NCBI RefSeq assembly: GCF_003308995.1
Contig: NZ_QFFJ01000001.1
Coordinates: forward strand, 3,782,001-3,846,000
Direction: 5' to 3'
Length of the DNA stretch: 64,000 bases
DNA from: Chitinophaga flava
GTDB taxonomy: Bacteria; Bacteroidota; Bacteroidia; Chitinophagales; Chitinophagaceae
The notes under the pieces were generated by a model. It was given only the letters and a program-made list of their open reading frames with translations, was not told where the DNA came from and searched no databases. A program made the translations under genes and the position numbers. Positions 9,169-17,524 of the stretch are shown piece by piece (position 1 is the first letter of the stretch; each line of letters starts with the position of its first letter).

Positions 9169-9918
9169 TTAAATCTTCCTTACTTTACCAGATCCCTTAA
9201 TATCTGTTTCTACCCGCCCGGGATTGCCGGAATAAGTCACATTACCACTCCCATAGATACCAACATAAAGTTCATTTTTTACTTTAACCACATGATCGCC
9301 GGAACCTCTGATGGTAATATCAGCCTGCTGCGTATCCAGGCCCATGGCGCCAATATGTCCGCTGCCGTTGATATCACTTTTTAATGCCGCCGCATTACCT
9401 TTCAGTTCCAGGTTGCCGGAGCCATTGATTTCAGCATTCAGCTTCTGAACAGCCAGCGTCAGCGCAGCATCGGCACTGCCATCTATCTGGTAGGAAAATA
9501 TGCCTGATTGTAAGGTATCCTTATTATCTAAATGTCCTGAACCGGCGAAGTTGATACTTTGATATTGCCGGCTGTGTACATACACCTGTATTGGCAGATG
9601 CCGCTGCAGGAAGACATGGTTCTTTAGCCGGATAAATAAAGTATTGCTCTGGGTACCTGTTTCAATAGCACTGATGATATTATCTTCCGCCTTGATCTCT
9701 ACAGCTGCTGTGCTGTCCTGTATCAGGTGCACTTCAAACGGACCGGATATTTCCACCTCCGTAAAAGGGGAAGTGTTGCGGGTTTCAGCTACCACATGGC
9801 CGGAACCGGCAATGTGATCTCTTGTGCAACTGCTGAGAATAAGAGTGAATATTACCAGCATCAGCAGTAACCAGCTTACACTGAGACTGGTGTAGGTTAT
9901 GATAGCTTGTTTCTTCAT
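9169..9918 (-). CDS. Head-GIN domain lipoprotein (DUF2807)
   Basis: Secreted or surface lipoprotein of unknown function, common in Bacteroidota, with a right-handed beta-helix-like repeat fold (Pfam DUF2807). I start it at MKKQAIITYT (9918) because the upstream extension carries no signal, whereas this start gives a hydrophobic signal and lipobox LILSSC. After the Cys come the family hallmarks GSGHVVAETR..SPFTEVEISGPFEVHL and repeated short GSG motifs (GSGHLDN, GSADAAL, GSGNLEL, GSGHIGA, GSGDHVV, GSGNVTY, GSGKVRK), one per strand turn. 249 aa. Transcribed alone. Confidence 0.85.
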   Translation of the reverse strand: MKKQAIITYTSLSVSWLLLMLVIFTLILSSCTRDHIAGSGHVVAETRNTSPFTEVEISGPFEVHLIQDSTAAVEIKAEDNIISAIETGTQSNTLFIRLKNHVFLQRHLPIQVYVHSRQYQSINFAGSGHLDNKDTLQSGIFSYQIDGSADAALTLAVQKLNAEINGSGNLELKGNAAALKSDINGSGHIGAMGLDTQQADITIRGSGDHVVKVKNELYVGIYGSGNVTYSGNPGRVETDIKGSGKVRKI

Positions 9919-9988
9919 AAAAAATATGTTTAAGGGGCATCCACAAGAAATGACGGCTGAAGAAACAAATACCCCTACAGGTAACCCC

Positions 9989-10028
9989 AAAAAAATAAGC
10001 CGGCCGTACAGACGTACGGAACCGGCTT
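9989..10028 (-). terminator. Terminator-like hairpin in the leader of the DUF2807 gene
   Basis: On the minus strand, AAGCCGG-(2-nt bulge)-CCGTAC pairs with GTACGG-CCGGCTT around a 4-nt loop and is followed by a run of seven U. It has no gene immediately upstream to terminate, because the previous gene has its own terminator 200 bp away, so it may act as an attenuator. Confidence 0.6.
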
Positions 10029-10235
10029 TTGATTAACCCCTATGAAAACCAACTATTGCTCTAAATAATATCTTTGAATATCTCAATCAGTAAACGTTTG
10101 CTGTTTTCTCATATTTGTATCAGTTGCAGGTTTAAGTGTCAGCTGATTGAGTGTTCTGATAAGAGTTTTGCAATTACGGTGCCATAATGGTTTCACATAC
10201 AGGCCTTTAACAAATCTTTGGGAAGACATTAACAA

Positions 10236-10273
10236 AACAAAAAAAAGTCTTCCGGAATAACCGGAAGACTTTT
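10236..10273 (-). terminator. Rho-independent terminator of the Bax-inhibitor-1 family gene
   Basis: Perfect 13-bp stem AAAAGTCTTCCGG/CCGGAAGACTTTT with a 5-nt loop; on the minus strand it is followed by a run of T. It lies 26 bp after the stop codon. Confidence 0.88.
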
Positions 10274-10298
10274 AAAAGAAGTATTGACGGGGTAAAAA

Positions 10299-11039
10299 CT
10301 ACTTTCTGTTTAATTTGCTTAACAGACGCAGTATTTCGAGGTACAGCCATACCAGGGTCACCAGCAGGCCGAAAGAAGCGTACCACTCAAAATATTTGGG
10401 AGCACCTTGTGCAGCACCTTGCTCAATCATATCAAAATCGAGGATCAGGTTTAATGCGGCAATGCTTACCACTATCAGGGAGAAGCCAATACCAAACATT
10501 CCGCTGCTGTGGATCAGAGGCATATCGATATGGAACAAACGCAGCACCATTGCAATCAGGTAAAAGATACCAATACCCAGCGTAGCGGTCATTACAATGG
10601 ATTTAAAGCGCTCTGTGGCTCTGATAACACCTGTGCGGTATAATACCAGCATGGCAATGAAAGTGCCGATAGTAAGCCCTACAGCCTGAATAACGATGCC
10701 TTGGTAACTTGCATTAAACATGGCGGAAATAGCACCAAGGAAAAGTCCTTCTGCCAGTGCATAGGCAGGGGCCAGATAACCGGACCATTCTTTTTTGAAT
10801 ATGATAACAAGCGCTATGATAAAGCCACCAATTGCACCACCGAATACCATCGGTAATACATTGGAGCTGCCTCTTAAAAATTCGCCATAGGAAAATACTG
10901 CCGCCGCCATCAGCATGATCAACAGAAAGGACATTTTGTTAACTGTACCACGAATAGTCATGGTAGCGCCTTCCGCATGAGCAGCCTTGTCGAAAATGCT
11001 TTCTTTTAATACAGGGTTGTTCGATTGAAACAGTGCCAT
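10299..11039 (-). CDS. Bax inhibitor-1/YccA family membrane protein
   Basis: Seven-helix inner membrane protein of the BI-1/YccA-like family (Pfam UPF0005 type), 246 aa from the start MALFQSNNP. The longer in-frame start adds a hydrophobic stretch with no family counterpart. Hydrophobic segments are spaced through the whole protein, with acidic residues near the end (LDFDMIEQGAAQ, EWYASFGLLVTLVWLYLEIL) where the family keeps its di-aspartyl sensor. In bacteria, members have been linked to membrane protein quality control or calcium leak; the role here is not known. Stands alone, divergent from the oxidoreductase gene. Confidence 0.9.
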   Translation of the reverse strand: MALFQSNNPVLKESIFDKAAHAEGATMTIRGTVNKMSFLLIMLMAAAVFSYGEFLRGSSNVLPMVFGGAIGGFIIALVIIFKKEWSGYLAPAYALAEGLFLGAISAMFNASYQGIVIQAVGLTIGTFIAMLVLYRTGVIRATERFKSIVMTATLGIGIFYLIAMVLRLFHIDMPLIHSSGMFGIGFSLIVVSIAALNLILDFDMIEQGAAQGAPKYFEWYASFGLLVTLVWLYLEILRLLSKLNRK

Positions 11040-11215
11040 AAAAAATAGTTTAAATTTAACGGGATAAAAATACAATTTGATTTGACATCCAGTTCCCGCT
11101 ATGGATGAATTTGTATTAAAATTAGCATTTATTATTCAATAACCTAGGGTTATCAGCCATAACAAGAAGTAATACGAATCCCCTTTTTTGCTGGTAATAG
11201 TCTACTGAAGTTGTG

Positions 11216-11223
11216 TACTTTTG
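11216..11223 (+). promoter_or_regulatory. Candidate -7 element for the oxidoreductase alpha gene
   Basis: TACTTTTG matches TAnnTTTG; a TTTTTTG run ends 25 bp upstream, a little far for the -33 box. It lies in the 297-bp divergent region 11040-11336, in which I see no gene. Confidence 0.35.
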
Positions 11224-11336
11224 TAGGGAGGTGGATATGATTTTGCTCATATTTGGTGATAACACCTGCCGATTGCCTAAATTTACACCTTTGAAGAGAA
11301 TACCTTATATCAAAGAATACTTTAAAAGAATAATTA

Positions 11337-13184
11337 ATGCCTAATACTTCGATTCAACAACTGGATGACGTAGTGATAAAATTTGCAGGCGACAGTGGAG
11401 ATGGGATGCAGTTGACCGGTAGCCAGTTTTCCAATAATACCGCTTTGATTGGGAATGACCTGAGTACTTTTCCGGACTTCCCGGCCGAAATACGGGCCCC
11501 GCAGGGTACCCTGGCAGGGGTGAGCGGATTCCAGCTTCATTTTTCTTCCAACAGGATATTTACCCCAGGAGATGCCTGCGATGTGCTGGTAGCCATGAAC
11601 GCCGCCGCGCTGAAGGCTAATCTGAAAGGGCTCAAAAAGGGCGGTATCATCATTGCCAATACAGACGGCTTCGATAATAAAAACCTCCGGCTGGCCAACT
11701 ACCCGGAAGGGGTGAACCCGCTGGAAGACGGCTCTCTCGTCAATTATCAGGTGCACACCATGGACGTGACCAAAATGACCAGGGAAGCACTGAAAGATAC
11801 CAGTCTGGGTATGAAAGAGAAAGACCGCGCCAAAAACATGTTTGTGCTGGGCTTCCTCTATTGGTTGTATGACCGTAATATGGAGAATACCGAAACCTTC
11901 CTCCGGGATAAATTCGGTAAAAAACCGGAGATCCTGGAGAGCAACCTGCGGGTACTGCATGCCGGCTACAACTTTGCCGATACGGTAGAAGCTTTCACCA
12001 CCCGTTACCGTGTGGAAAAAGCACGTATGGAACCAGGTACCTACCGCAGCATCACCGGTAATACCGCCCTGGCTTATGGCCTGGTGGCTGCCTCTCAGAA
12101 GGCTAACCTGCCGATGTTCCTGGGTACCTATCCCATTACACCGGCTTCTGATATCCTCCACGAACTGAGCCGTCTGAAGAACTTCGGTATCCGTACCTTC
12201 CAGGCGGAAGACGAAATTGCTGGTATTACCTCCGCTATTGGCGCCTCCTATGGTGGCCATATGGGTATAACCACTACCTCCGGTCCGGGTATGGCACTGA
12301 AAGGTGAAGCAATGGGTCTGGCAGTTATGCTGGAAATCCCCCTGCTGATTATTGATATTCAGCGTGGTGGTCCTTCTACTGGTCTTCCTACCAAAACAGA
12401 ACAATCAGACCTCCTGCAGGCTTATTATGGCCGTAACGGTGAATGTCCGATGCCTATCATATCTGCGTCCACGCCGGCAGACTGCTTTGATGCTATCTTC
12501 GAAGCTTTCCGCATCTCCGTGCAGCATATGACCCCCGTTATCTTCCTGAGCGACGGCTACATCGCCAATGGTGCTGAACCCTGGCGTTTCCCGAAAAGTG
12601 CCGACCTCCCTGCCATTGAAGTGAAATTCAAAAAGCAGCTGGAAGAAGGAGAGGAACATTTCCTGCCTTACCATCGCGATGAAAACCTGGTACGTCCCTG
12701 GGCTGTGCCTGGTACACCAGGACTGGAACACCGCATCGGTGGCCTGGAAAAACAGAATATCACCGGTAACGTTAGCTACGATCCTGAAAACCACCAGCTT
12801 ATGGTGAAAATCCGTCAGGAAAAAGTAGATAAAATCGCCGAGCATATTCCTTTACAGAAAATCGAAGTAGGTCCCGAAAAAGGTAAAGTACTGGTACTCG
12901 GTTGGGGATCCACCTTTGGCGCCATTAAAAGCGCAGTGCTCGATCTGCTGGCTGAAGGTCACCAGGTGGCACACGCTCATATCCGCCATATGCGCCCCTT
13001 CCCTAAGAACCTGGGCGAAATCCTCCACAGCTACGATAAAGTACTGATCCCGGAAATCAACAACGGTCAACTGATCAAGATTATTCGCGACCAATACCTG
13101 ATCGATGCACAGGGATACCACAAAATCATGGGTGTGCCCATCACTAAAAGTGAGCTCGTCACTCGTATTAAGGAAATGTTATAA
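11337..13184 (+). CDS. 2-oxoacid:acceptor (ferredoxin) oxidoreductase, fused gamma-alpha subunit
   Basis: Part of the TPP-dependent enzyme that converts a 2-oxoacid plus CoA to acyl-CoA with reduction of ferredoxin, such as 2-oxoglutarate:ferredoxin oxidoreductase (KorA). The 615-aa protein has the gamma domain first (about 1-190, GDSGDGMQLTGSQF and EIRAPQGTLAGVSGFQ) and then the alpha/pyrimidine-binding domain (from about 230, GNTALAYGLVAASQ, YPITPASDILHELS, TTTSGPGMALKGEAMGLAVM) and a C-terminal domain II. Such proteins need a beta subunit that binds TPP and a 4Fe-4S cluster. That gene normally follows directly, but here the next gene is a DUF6134 protein, so the beta subunit must be elsewhere. 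Substrate not assignable from this subunit alone. Confidence 0.92.
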   Translation: MPNTSIQQLDDVVIKFAGDSGDGMQLTGSQFSNNTALIGNDLSTFPDFPAEIRAPQGTLAGVSGFQLHFSSNRIFTPGDACDVLVAMNAAALKANLKGLKKGGIIIANTDGFDNKNLRLANYPEGVNPLEDGSLVNYQVHTMDVTKMTREALKDTSLGMKEKDRAKNMFVLGFLYWLYDRNMENTETFLRDKFGKKPEILESNLRVLHAGYNFADTVEAFTTRYRVEKARMEPGTYRSITGNTALAYGLVAASQKANLPMFLGTYPITPASDILHELSRLKNFGIRTFQAEDEIAGITSAIGASYGGHMGITTTSGPGMALKGEAMGLAVMLEIPLLIIDIQRGGPSTGLPTKTEQSDLLQAYYGRNGECPMPIISASTPADCFDAIFEAFRISVQHMTPVIFLSDGYIANGAEPWRFPKSADLPAIEVKFKKQLEEGEEHFLPYHRDENLVRPWAVPGTPGLEHRIGGLEKQNITGNVSYDPENHQLMVKIRQEKVDKIAEHIPLQKIEVGPEKGKVLVLGWGSTFGAIKSAVLDLLAEGHQVAHAHIRHMRPFPKNLGEILHSYDKVLIPEINNGQLIKIIRDQYLIDAQGYHKIMGVPITKSELVTRIKEML

Positions 13185-13209
13185 TTAGTTTTCTGATTTT
13201 AATATTTGG

Positions 13210-13267
13210 TTATTTGAAATGCAATAAAGCGGTTAACAAACACCGTCTTTAATTGCATTTCAAATAA
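13210..13267. terminator. Long AT-rich hairpin after the oxidoreductase gene
   Basis: Left arm TTATTTGAAATGCAATAAAG and right arm CTTTAATTGCATTTCAAATAA pair over about 20 bp with one bulge, continued by GCGGT/ACCGT around a short loop. Probably a terminator, 25 bp after the stop codon; no classic T-run follows. One member of a set of similar hairpins in this window. Confidence 0.6.
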
Positions 13268-13421
13268 TTAGGTAACTAGCCCCACCCCAGTCCCCCAAAT
13301 CCTGCCAATACCCCAACCTACTGCCTGTTCAAATCCTCCGGATTTTTTGTATTTTCATTAAGAGGACTATTACAGCTAACTCCTCCTGATGTATTTATTT
13401 TTTGGGTTTAAGTTTCTTATT

Positions 13422-14012
13422 ATGAAATACCTTTTTCGCGTATTGTTAAGCATTGCTATTGTGGCTGTATTGTACCTTCAGACACAGGCCCAGACAACCA
13501 CTTTTGAGGTCCGGGTTGCCAATCATGCTGTAGGGACACTGGAAGCACATCGTAAGGTAAGTGGCAGTGCCAAAAGCATCACTATTAAAACACGTGTCCA
13601 GACATTTCTGGCCAGGGTTAATACGGACATCTTCAATGAGTACAACAACAATGTGCTCACACTTGCCAAATCCTCCCGGGTAGCGGGTAAAAACGGAGAA
13701 GATAAGGAAACTACCACACGTCGTAACGGTAACGACTATACGATTGTGTTAAACGGTGAAAAATCTGTGATGGATAATACAGAGATTGATCACTGTGTGG
13801 CAGACCTTTATTTTACAGAACCTAAACAGCTGTCCCGTATCTTCTCAGAAGCCCTGGGACGCTTTCTCACCATCCGTTCACTGGGAGGTGGTCAATATGA
13901 GCTGGTGTTGCCGGAAGGGAAGAAAAATATCTACAAATACATGAATGGGGTGCTGGTGGAAGTAGAGGTCAACCACACCTTTGGGAGAGCGGTGCTGGTA
14001 AGAAACAGCTGA
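13422..14012 (+). CDS. Secreted DUF6134-like protein
   Basis: 196 aa from the start MKYLFRVLLS, which gives a clean signal peptide (hydrophobic core, then QTQAQTT). The upstream in-frame ATG at 13389 would add a second hydrophobic stretch and is less likely. The mature part is beta-rich with TTTFEVRVANHAVGTLEAHRK at its start and VADLYFTEPKQLSRIFSEALG later, which I associate with the DUF6134 family of exported Bacteroidota proteins. Function unknown. The gene is flanked on both sides by long hairpins that share sequence words with each other. Confidence 0.65.
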   Translation: MKYLFRVLLSIAIVAVLYLQTQAQTTTFEVRVANHAVGTLEAHRKVSGSAKSITIKTRVQTFLARVNTDIFNEYNNNVLTLAKSSRVAGKNGEDKETTTRRNGNDYTIVLNGEKSVMDNTEIDHCVADLYFTEPKQLSRIFSEALGRFLTIRSLGGGQYELVLPEGKKNIYKYMNGVLVEVEVNHTFGRAVLVRNS

Positions 14013-14018
14013 CGAATT

Positions 14019-14100
14019 TTCTGATTTGGATATTTAGTTATTTAGATGTTTAGTGATTACCCTAAATATCTAAATAACTAAATATCTAAATAAATCAGGA
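14019..14100. terminator. Very long hairpin between convergent genes, overlapping a stop codon
   Basis: The left arm 14019-14053 and right arm 14062-14100 pair over about 35 bp with a 4-nt bulge and few mismatches; the arms are made of the words GATTT, ATATTTAG and TTATTTAG. It starts 6 bp after the DUF6134 stop and its right arm contains the stop codon of the convergent Gfo/Idh/MocA gene. Probably a bidirectional terminator. Confidence 0.65.
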
Positions 14101-15288
14101 GACTGTTTTTTCAATGATCTGTCCTGTTTCCTTGTCTTTCAGGATCAGTTTTTTAGCCCCGAAATGGGTCATCTCTTCCTTCACAAGATAGTATTGGTCA
14201 TTGTAGTCATTGAGTGTCTGGGCTTTGGTAACACCTTCCTGGCCACGCCATATTTCCAGGTGTACCGGTTCCCACTTTTTGGATGCAGCGCTTTTATAGG
14301 CGGCATCGAGGATGGCATTCACCACATAACCATCATAGAAGGTTTCATGCGGAGCAGTGCCACTTTCCATCGCGTTAAACATATCCGTGAACATGTGATT
14401 GTATCCCAGTTCATTCAGCTCGTCGCCTACCGGAAACAGCCAGCCTGAATTGCTTTCAGCTTTCTCCGCCACATAGTCGGCGCCCTTACCGGTAGTGAAC
14501 ATATCGAAGCCGGTACGCAGGAAGTTATTGAGCCAGATAGTACCTTCCGTGCCCATCACTTCATCACGGAGGTCCAGGCCACCACGGAATGTCCAGCTTA
14601 CTTCAAACTGGCCGATAGCGCCGTTTTCGTATTTCACCAGCCCGATGGCATGATCTTCTGCGTCGATTGGTTTTACTTGTGTGTCTGCCCAGCACATGAC
14701 TTCTACCGGTCTGATGTCTTTCCCGATAAAGCTACGGCCTATCTCCACGCAATGACAGCCCAGATCGAGGATACAGCCACCACCGGCCTGTTCCTTGTCC
14801 CAAAACCATTCGCTGTGCGGGCCGGGGTGAGTTTCTCTCGACTTGGCCCAGAGTATACGGCCTAAAGCGCCGGCTTTCACGCTCTGCAGCGCTTTAAGGA
14901 ACTTGGGTGTATATACCAGGTCTTCCAGGTAACCGTGGAAGATACCGGCTTTTTCCACCGCTTCCAGCATCCTTTTGGCTTCCTGGGCATTACGGCCCAG
15001 CGGTTTGGTACAGATCACCGCCTTTTTATGCTTGCAACAGAGCAGCACAGCAGCTTCGTGCAGGTTGTTGGGAAGCGATATACAAACTACTTCTACCTCC
15101 GGACGGGCAATTGCTTCTTCCATATCCACCGTCCAGTGTGCCACGTCATAGTCGGCAGCAAACTTTTTCGCGCTCTCTTCCCGGCGGGAATAGATACTCA
15201 CGATTTTATCCCTGCTTCTTTGTCCCTGCAGGGAATCAGCATAAAAGCGCCCGATAAAGCCCGAGCCAAGCATTGCGATCTTTGCCAT
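14095..15288 (-). CDS. Gfo/Idh/MocA family oxidoreductase
   Basis: NAD(P)-dependent sugar or inositol dehydrogenase type protein, 397 aa. The N-terminal Rossmann fold has GSGFIG at residues 8-13 and the CTKPLGRN motif near residue 95 (the family's EKP catalytic region, here TKP). The C-terminal alpha/beta substrate domain includes GGCILDLGCHCVEIGRSFIG, with the family's conserved Asp and His, and KYENGAIGQFEVSW. It lies 126 bp downstream of a nucleoside-type MFS transporter on the same strand, separated from it by a terminator-like hairpin, so uptake and oxidation of one sugar or nucleoside is possible but not shown. Confidence 0.9.
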   Translation of the reverse strand: MAKIAMLGSGFIGRFYADSLQGQRSRDKIVSIYSRREESAKKFAADYDVAHWTVDMEEAIARPEVEVVCISLPNNLHEAAVLLCCKHKKAVICTKPLGRNAQEAKRMLEAVEKAGIFHGYLEDLVYTPKFLKALQSVKAGALGRILWAKSRETHPGPHSEWFWDKEQAGGGCILDLGCHCVEIGRSFIGKDIRPVEVMCWADTQVKPIDAEDHAIGLVKYENGAIGQFEVSWTFRGGLDLRDEVMGTEGTIWLNNFLRTGFDMFTTGKGADYVAEKAESNSGWLFPVGDELNELGYNHMFTDMFNAMESGTAPHETFYDGYVVNAILDAAYKSAASKKWEPVHLEIWRGQEGVTKAQTLNDYNDQYYLVKEEMTHFGAKKLILKDKETGQIIEKTVS

Positions 15289-15343
15289 AGTACAAGTATT
15301 GGGTTATTGGATTTCCGTATTGATGGAATGCTATGGGAGAAAA

Positions 15344-15394
15344 CAACAAAGACGCACAGCAATGAAGTGTTTTTCCTGCCAGGCGTCTTTGTTG
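15344..15394 (-). terminator. Hairpin after the MFS transporter gene
   Basis: Arms CAACAAAGACGC and GCGTCTTTGTTG pair perfectly over 12 bp around a 27-nt loop; on the minus strand the stem is followed by TTTTCTCC. It lies 20 bp past the transporter stop codon. The T-run is short. Confidence 0.6.
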
Positions 15395-15414
15395 CTATGG
15401 TTTATGCGAGAATA

Positions 15415-16635
15415 TTATGCTTTGGCCGGTGTTGCTACTTGTTCCGGTTTATCCTGGAACAGGAGCAGGAATAATACCAGTACTGCCGCGGCAATAGCAG
15501 CAGGAATCAGCCAGATGGCGTGCCAGTTGTGGCCTTCGCCGGTTTTATATGCCTCCACAATAGGACCGGAGATCAGGAACCCGATCAGCATGCCCACACC
15601 ATAGGTGGCCAGGGTTACAAAGCCCTGTGCAGAGCTTTTGAACTCTTCCCCTGCCAGTTTATCGGTATAGATCTGACCGGTAACGAAGAAGAAGTCGTAG
15701 CAGATACCATGCAACACGATACCAGCGATGAGCATCCAGTAGTTGGAGTCCACATTACCGTATGCAAAGAGCACGTAACGCAGTACCCAGGCGAGCATGC
15801 CGAGTGCCAGCATTTTTTTAACGCCCAGCCTTACAAAGAAGAGTGGCATTACCAGCATGAAGAAAACTTCAGACACCTGGCCGAGGGACTGTTTACCAGC
15901 GGCGGCAGTCATACCGATTTCGTTCAGGTACGGATTGGTGAAATTGTAATAGAAAGCCAGTGGGATGCAGATAGCAATGGAAGCAATGAAAAACAGCAGA
16001 TAAGAACGGTTTTTCAACATCCGGATAGCATCCAGGCCCAGAATTTCCTTTACAGAGATCTGGGTACCTTTCTTTAACGGTGGCGTTTTAGGCAGTGTAA
16101 AGCTGAAAAGTCCCAGCACCAAAGAGGCGCCTGCAGCCATCTTGAAAGTGAGGTCCAGGGTGTTGTTTTTCTCCCAGTTGAGCCATCCGATCAGCAAACC
16201 GGCCACGATCCAGCCAGCGGTACCAAATACCCTGATAGAGGAGAAGTCTTTGCTGGGGTCGCTCATCTGCCGGAAGGAGATGGAATTTACCAGTGCAAGC
16301 GTAGGCATGTATAGCACCATGTACAACAGCAGGATAGGATAGAAGCTGTCGAAGCTGGTCATACCGGAGCAGGTCCATAATAAGGCGGCTCCAGCCAGGT
16401 GAATAGCACCCAGTATTACCTGGGCGGAAATAAAACGGTCCGCAATAATTCCTACAATAAATGGTGCGATCACAGCACCGATAGATTGTGTGAGGAAGGC
16501 AACGCTCACCTGGTTGGCGTTAGTGTCCTGCAGATTTTTTAATACGAATGTCCCAAGTGTCACAAACCATGCTCCCCAGATAAAGAACTCCAGGAACATC
16601 ATGAATGACAATTGTACTCTTACGGCTGATTTCAT
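15415..16635 (-). CDS. MFS transporter of the nucleoside:H+ symporter (NupG/XapB-like) family
   Basis: 406 aa with about twelve hydrophobic segments. N-terminus QLSFMMFLEFFIWGAWFVTLG and the loop NSISFRQMSDPSKDFSSIRVFGTAGWIVAGL are typical of the Nuc_H_symport branch of the MFS, which in Bacteroidota is often found with sugar-catabolic dehydrogenases. No signal sequence other than TM1; inner membrane. Same strand and just upstream of the Gfo/Idh/MocA gene. The substrate may be a nucleoside or a sugar; the sequence does not decide. Confidence 0.87.
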   Translation of the reverse strand: MKSAVRVQLSFMMFLEFFIWGAWFVTLGTFVLKNLQDTNANQVSVAFLTQSIGAVIAPFIVGIIADRFISAQVILGAIHLAGAALLWTCSGMTSFDSFYPILLLYMVLYMPTLALVNSISFRQMSDPSKDFSSIRVFGTAGWIVAGLLIGWLNWEKNNTLDLTFKMAAGASLVLGLFSFTLPKTPPLKKGTQISVKEILGLDAIRMLKNRSYLLFFIASIAICIPLAFYYNFTNPYLNEIGMTAAAGKQSLGQVSEVFFMLVMPLFFVRLGVKKMLALGMLAWVLRYVLFAYGNVDSNYWMLIAGIVLHGICYDFFFVTGQIYTDKLAGEEFKSSAQGFVTLATYGVGMLIGFLISGPIVEAYKTGEGHNWHAIWLIPAAIAAAVLVLFLLLFQDKPEQVATPAKA

Positions 16636-16750
16636 AACGGATTTTTAGCTTTATAGAATTGAGTCTTAATGAACTGCTTAAGATAGCAAATTATTGTAAA
16701 TCGTTTCGAAATTTATGATAGAAGAAAAAAACGGAACGGGTGTCTGTAGT

Positions 16751-17470
16751 TTAGGCCAGTAGCTTCCTTCCGGGCATTACCGCGATAGCAGACCCCTGAG
16801 CCAGCAGGGCCGAAAGAGGGGCTTGTTGCAGGATAGGGCCGAAGGCGGCGCCGTATAGTTCGGCGGAGTTGCACTGGTAGTCGTAATGTTGTACCGGATG
16901 GATGTCCCATTGCGGATGTGTAACCTGATATTCGCCGGTGGTGCGGTCATTGAGCCGGGTATAACCCCAGTAATGTTCGGTGATAAAGGCGGCTTCACTG
17001 CCAGGAGTAAGTGGCAGGGCTGTTTCGGTAGCTGTAGCGCTGAGGTAATTGGGCTGGCCGTTTGTTTCCCATTCATAGGTGACCCGGAGGATGTTGTTGC
17101 CGGGATATTCCCATTGGTGGCGCATGCGGTGGGTCGCATAGTTTTCCCGGTACAGGGTATTGGCTACGAAGGTGATCAGGTGTTTAGGTACCAGTTCTTT
17201 GATAAACACTACGCCGCGTTTCCATTGCCCCTGATCTTTATAGCGTACATAAAAGCGGAGGTTTACTTCTTCGAAGGTACGGTGACCGGGGAACGAGATC
17301 CCTTTTACGCGGGTATCTTCAAACAGGAAGCCTACCAGGCTTACATAATGAGTATTGTTCCAGGTATCGGGTTCAGTATGTGCGGGGAGGTAAGGCTGTA
17401 AGGTGGCGGCATCTGCGGCAAAATTCAGCATCAGCAGATTTCGCCAGTTGGCAGTCAGGAATGGGCGCAT
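16751..17470 (-). CDS. YqjF family protein (DUF2071)
   Basis: 239 aa, the usual size for DUF2071. Recognised from RPFLTANWRNLLMLNFAAD at the start, the LQPYLPAHTEPDTW segment, VSLVGFLFEDTRVKG, and FEEVNLRFYVRY, all typical of the family. No signal peptide and no membrane segment. Biochemical function of the family is unknown. It lies 54 bp before the endonuclease III stop on the same strand and may be co-transcribed with it as a downstream gene. Confidence 0.87.
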   Translation of the reverse strand: MRPFLTANWRNLLMLNFAADAATLQPYLPAHTEPDTWNNTHYVSLVGFLFEDTRVKGISFPGHRTFEEVNLRFYVRYKDQGQWKRGVVFIKELVPKHLITFVANTLYRENYATHRMRHQWEYPGNNILRVTYEWETNGQPNYLSATATETALPLTPGSEAAFITEHYWGYTRLNDRTTGEYQVTHPQWDIHPVQHYDYQCNSAELYGAAFGPILQQAPLSALLAQGSAIAVMPGRKLLA

Positions 17471-17524
17471 GCAGGTAGATATTAGGATACCAATATACGC
17501 CCCTGTTTTGGCAACAACAAGTAG

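Larger units (their letters stand above)
9919..10298. other. 380-bp region between two minus-strand genes
   Basis: It contains the terminator of the Bax-inhibitor gene (10236-10273), a second terminator-like hairpin (9989-10028) only about 70 nt upstream of the DUF2807 start, and a 9-bp inverted repeat CTCAATCAG/CTGATTGAG at 10082-10090 and 10143-10151. No convincing ORF on either strand. Confidence 0.5.
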
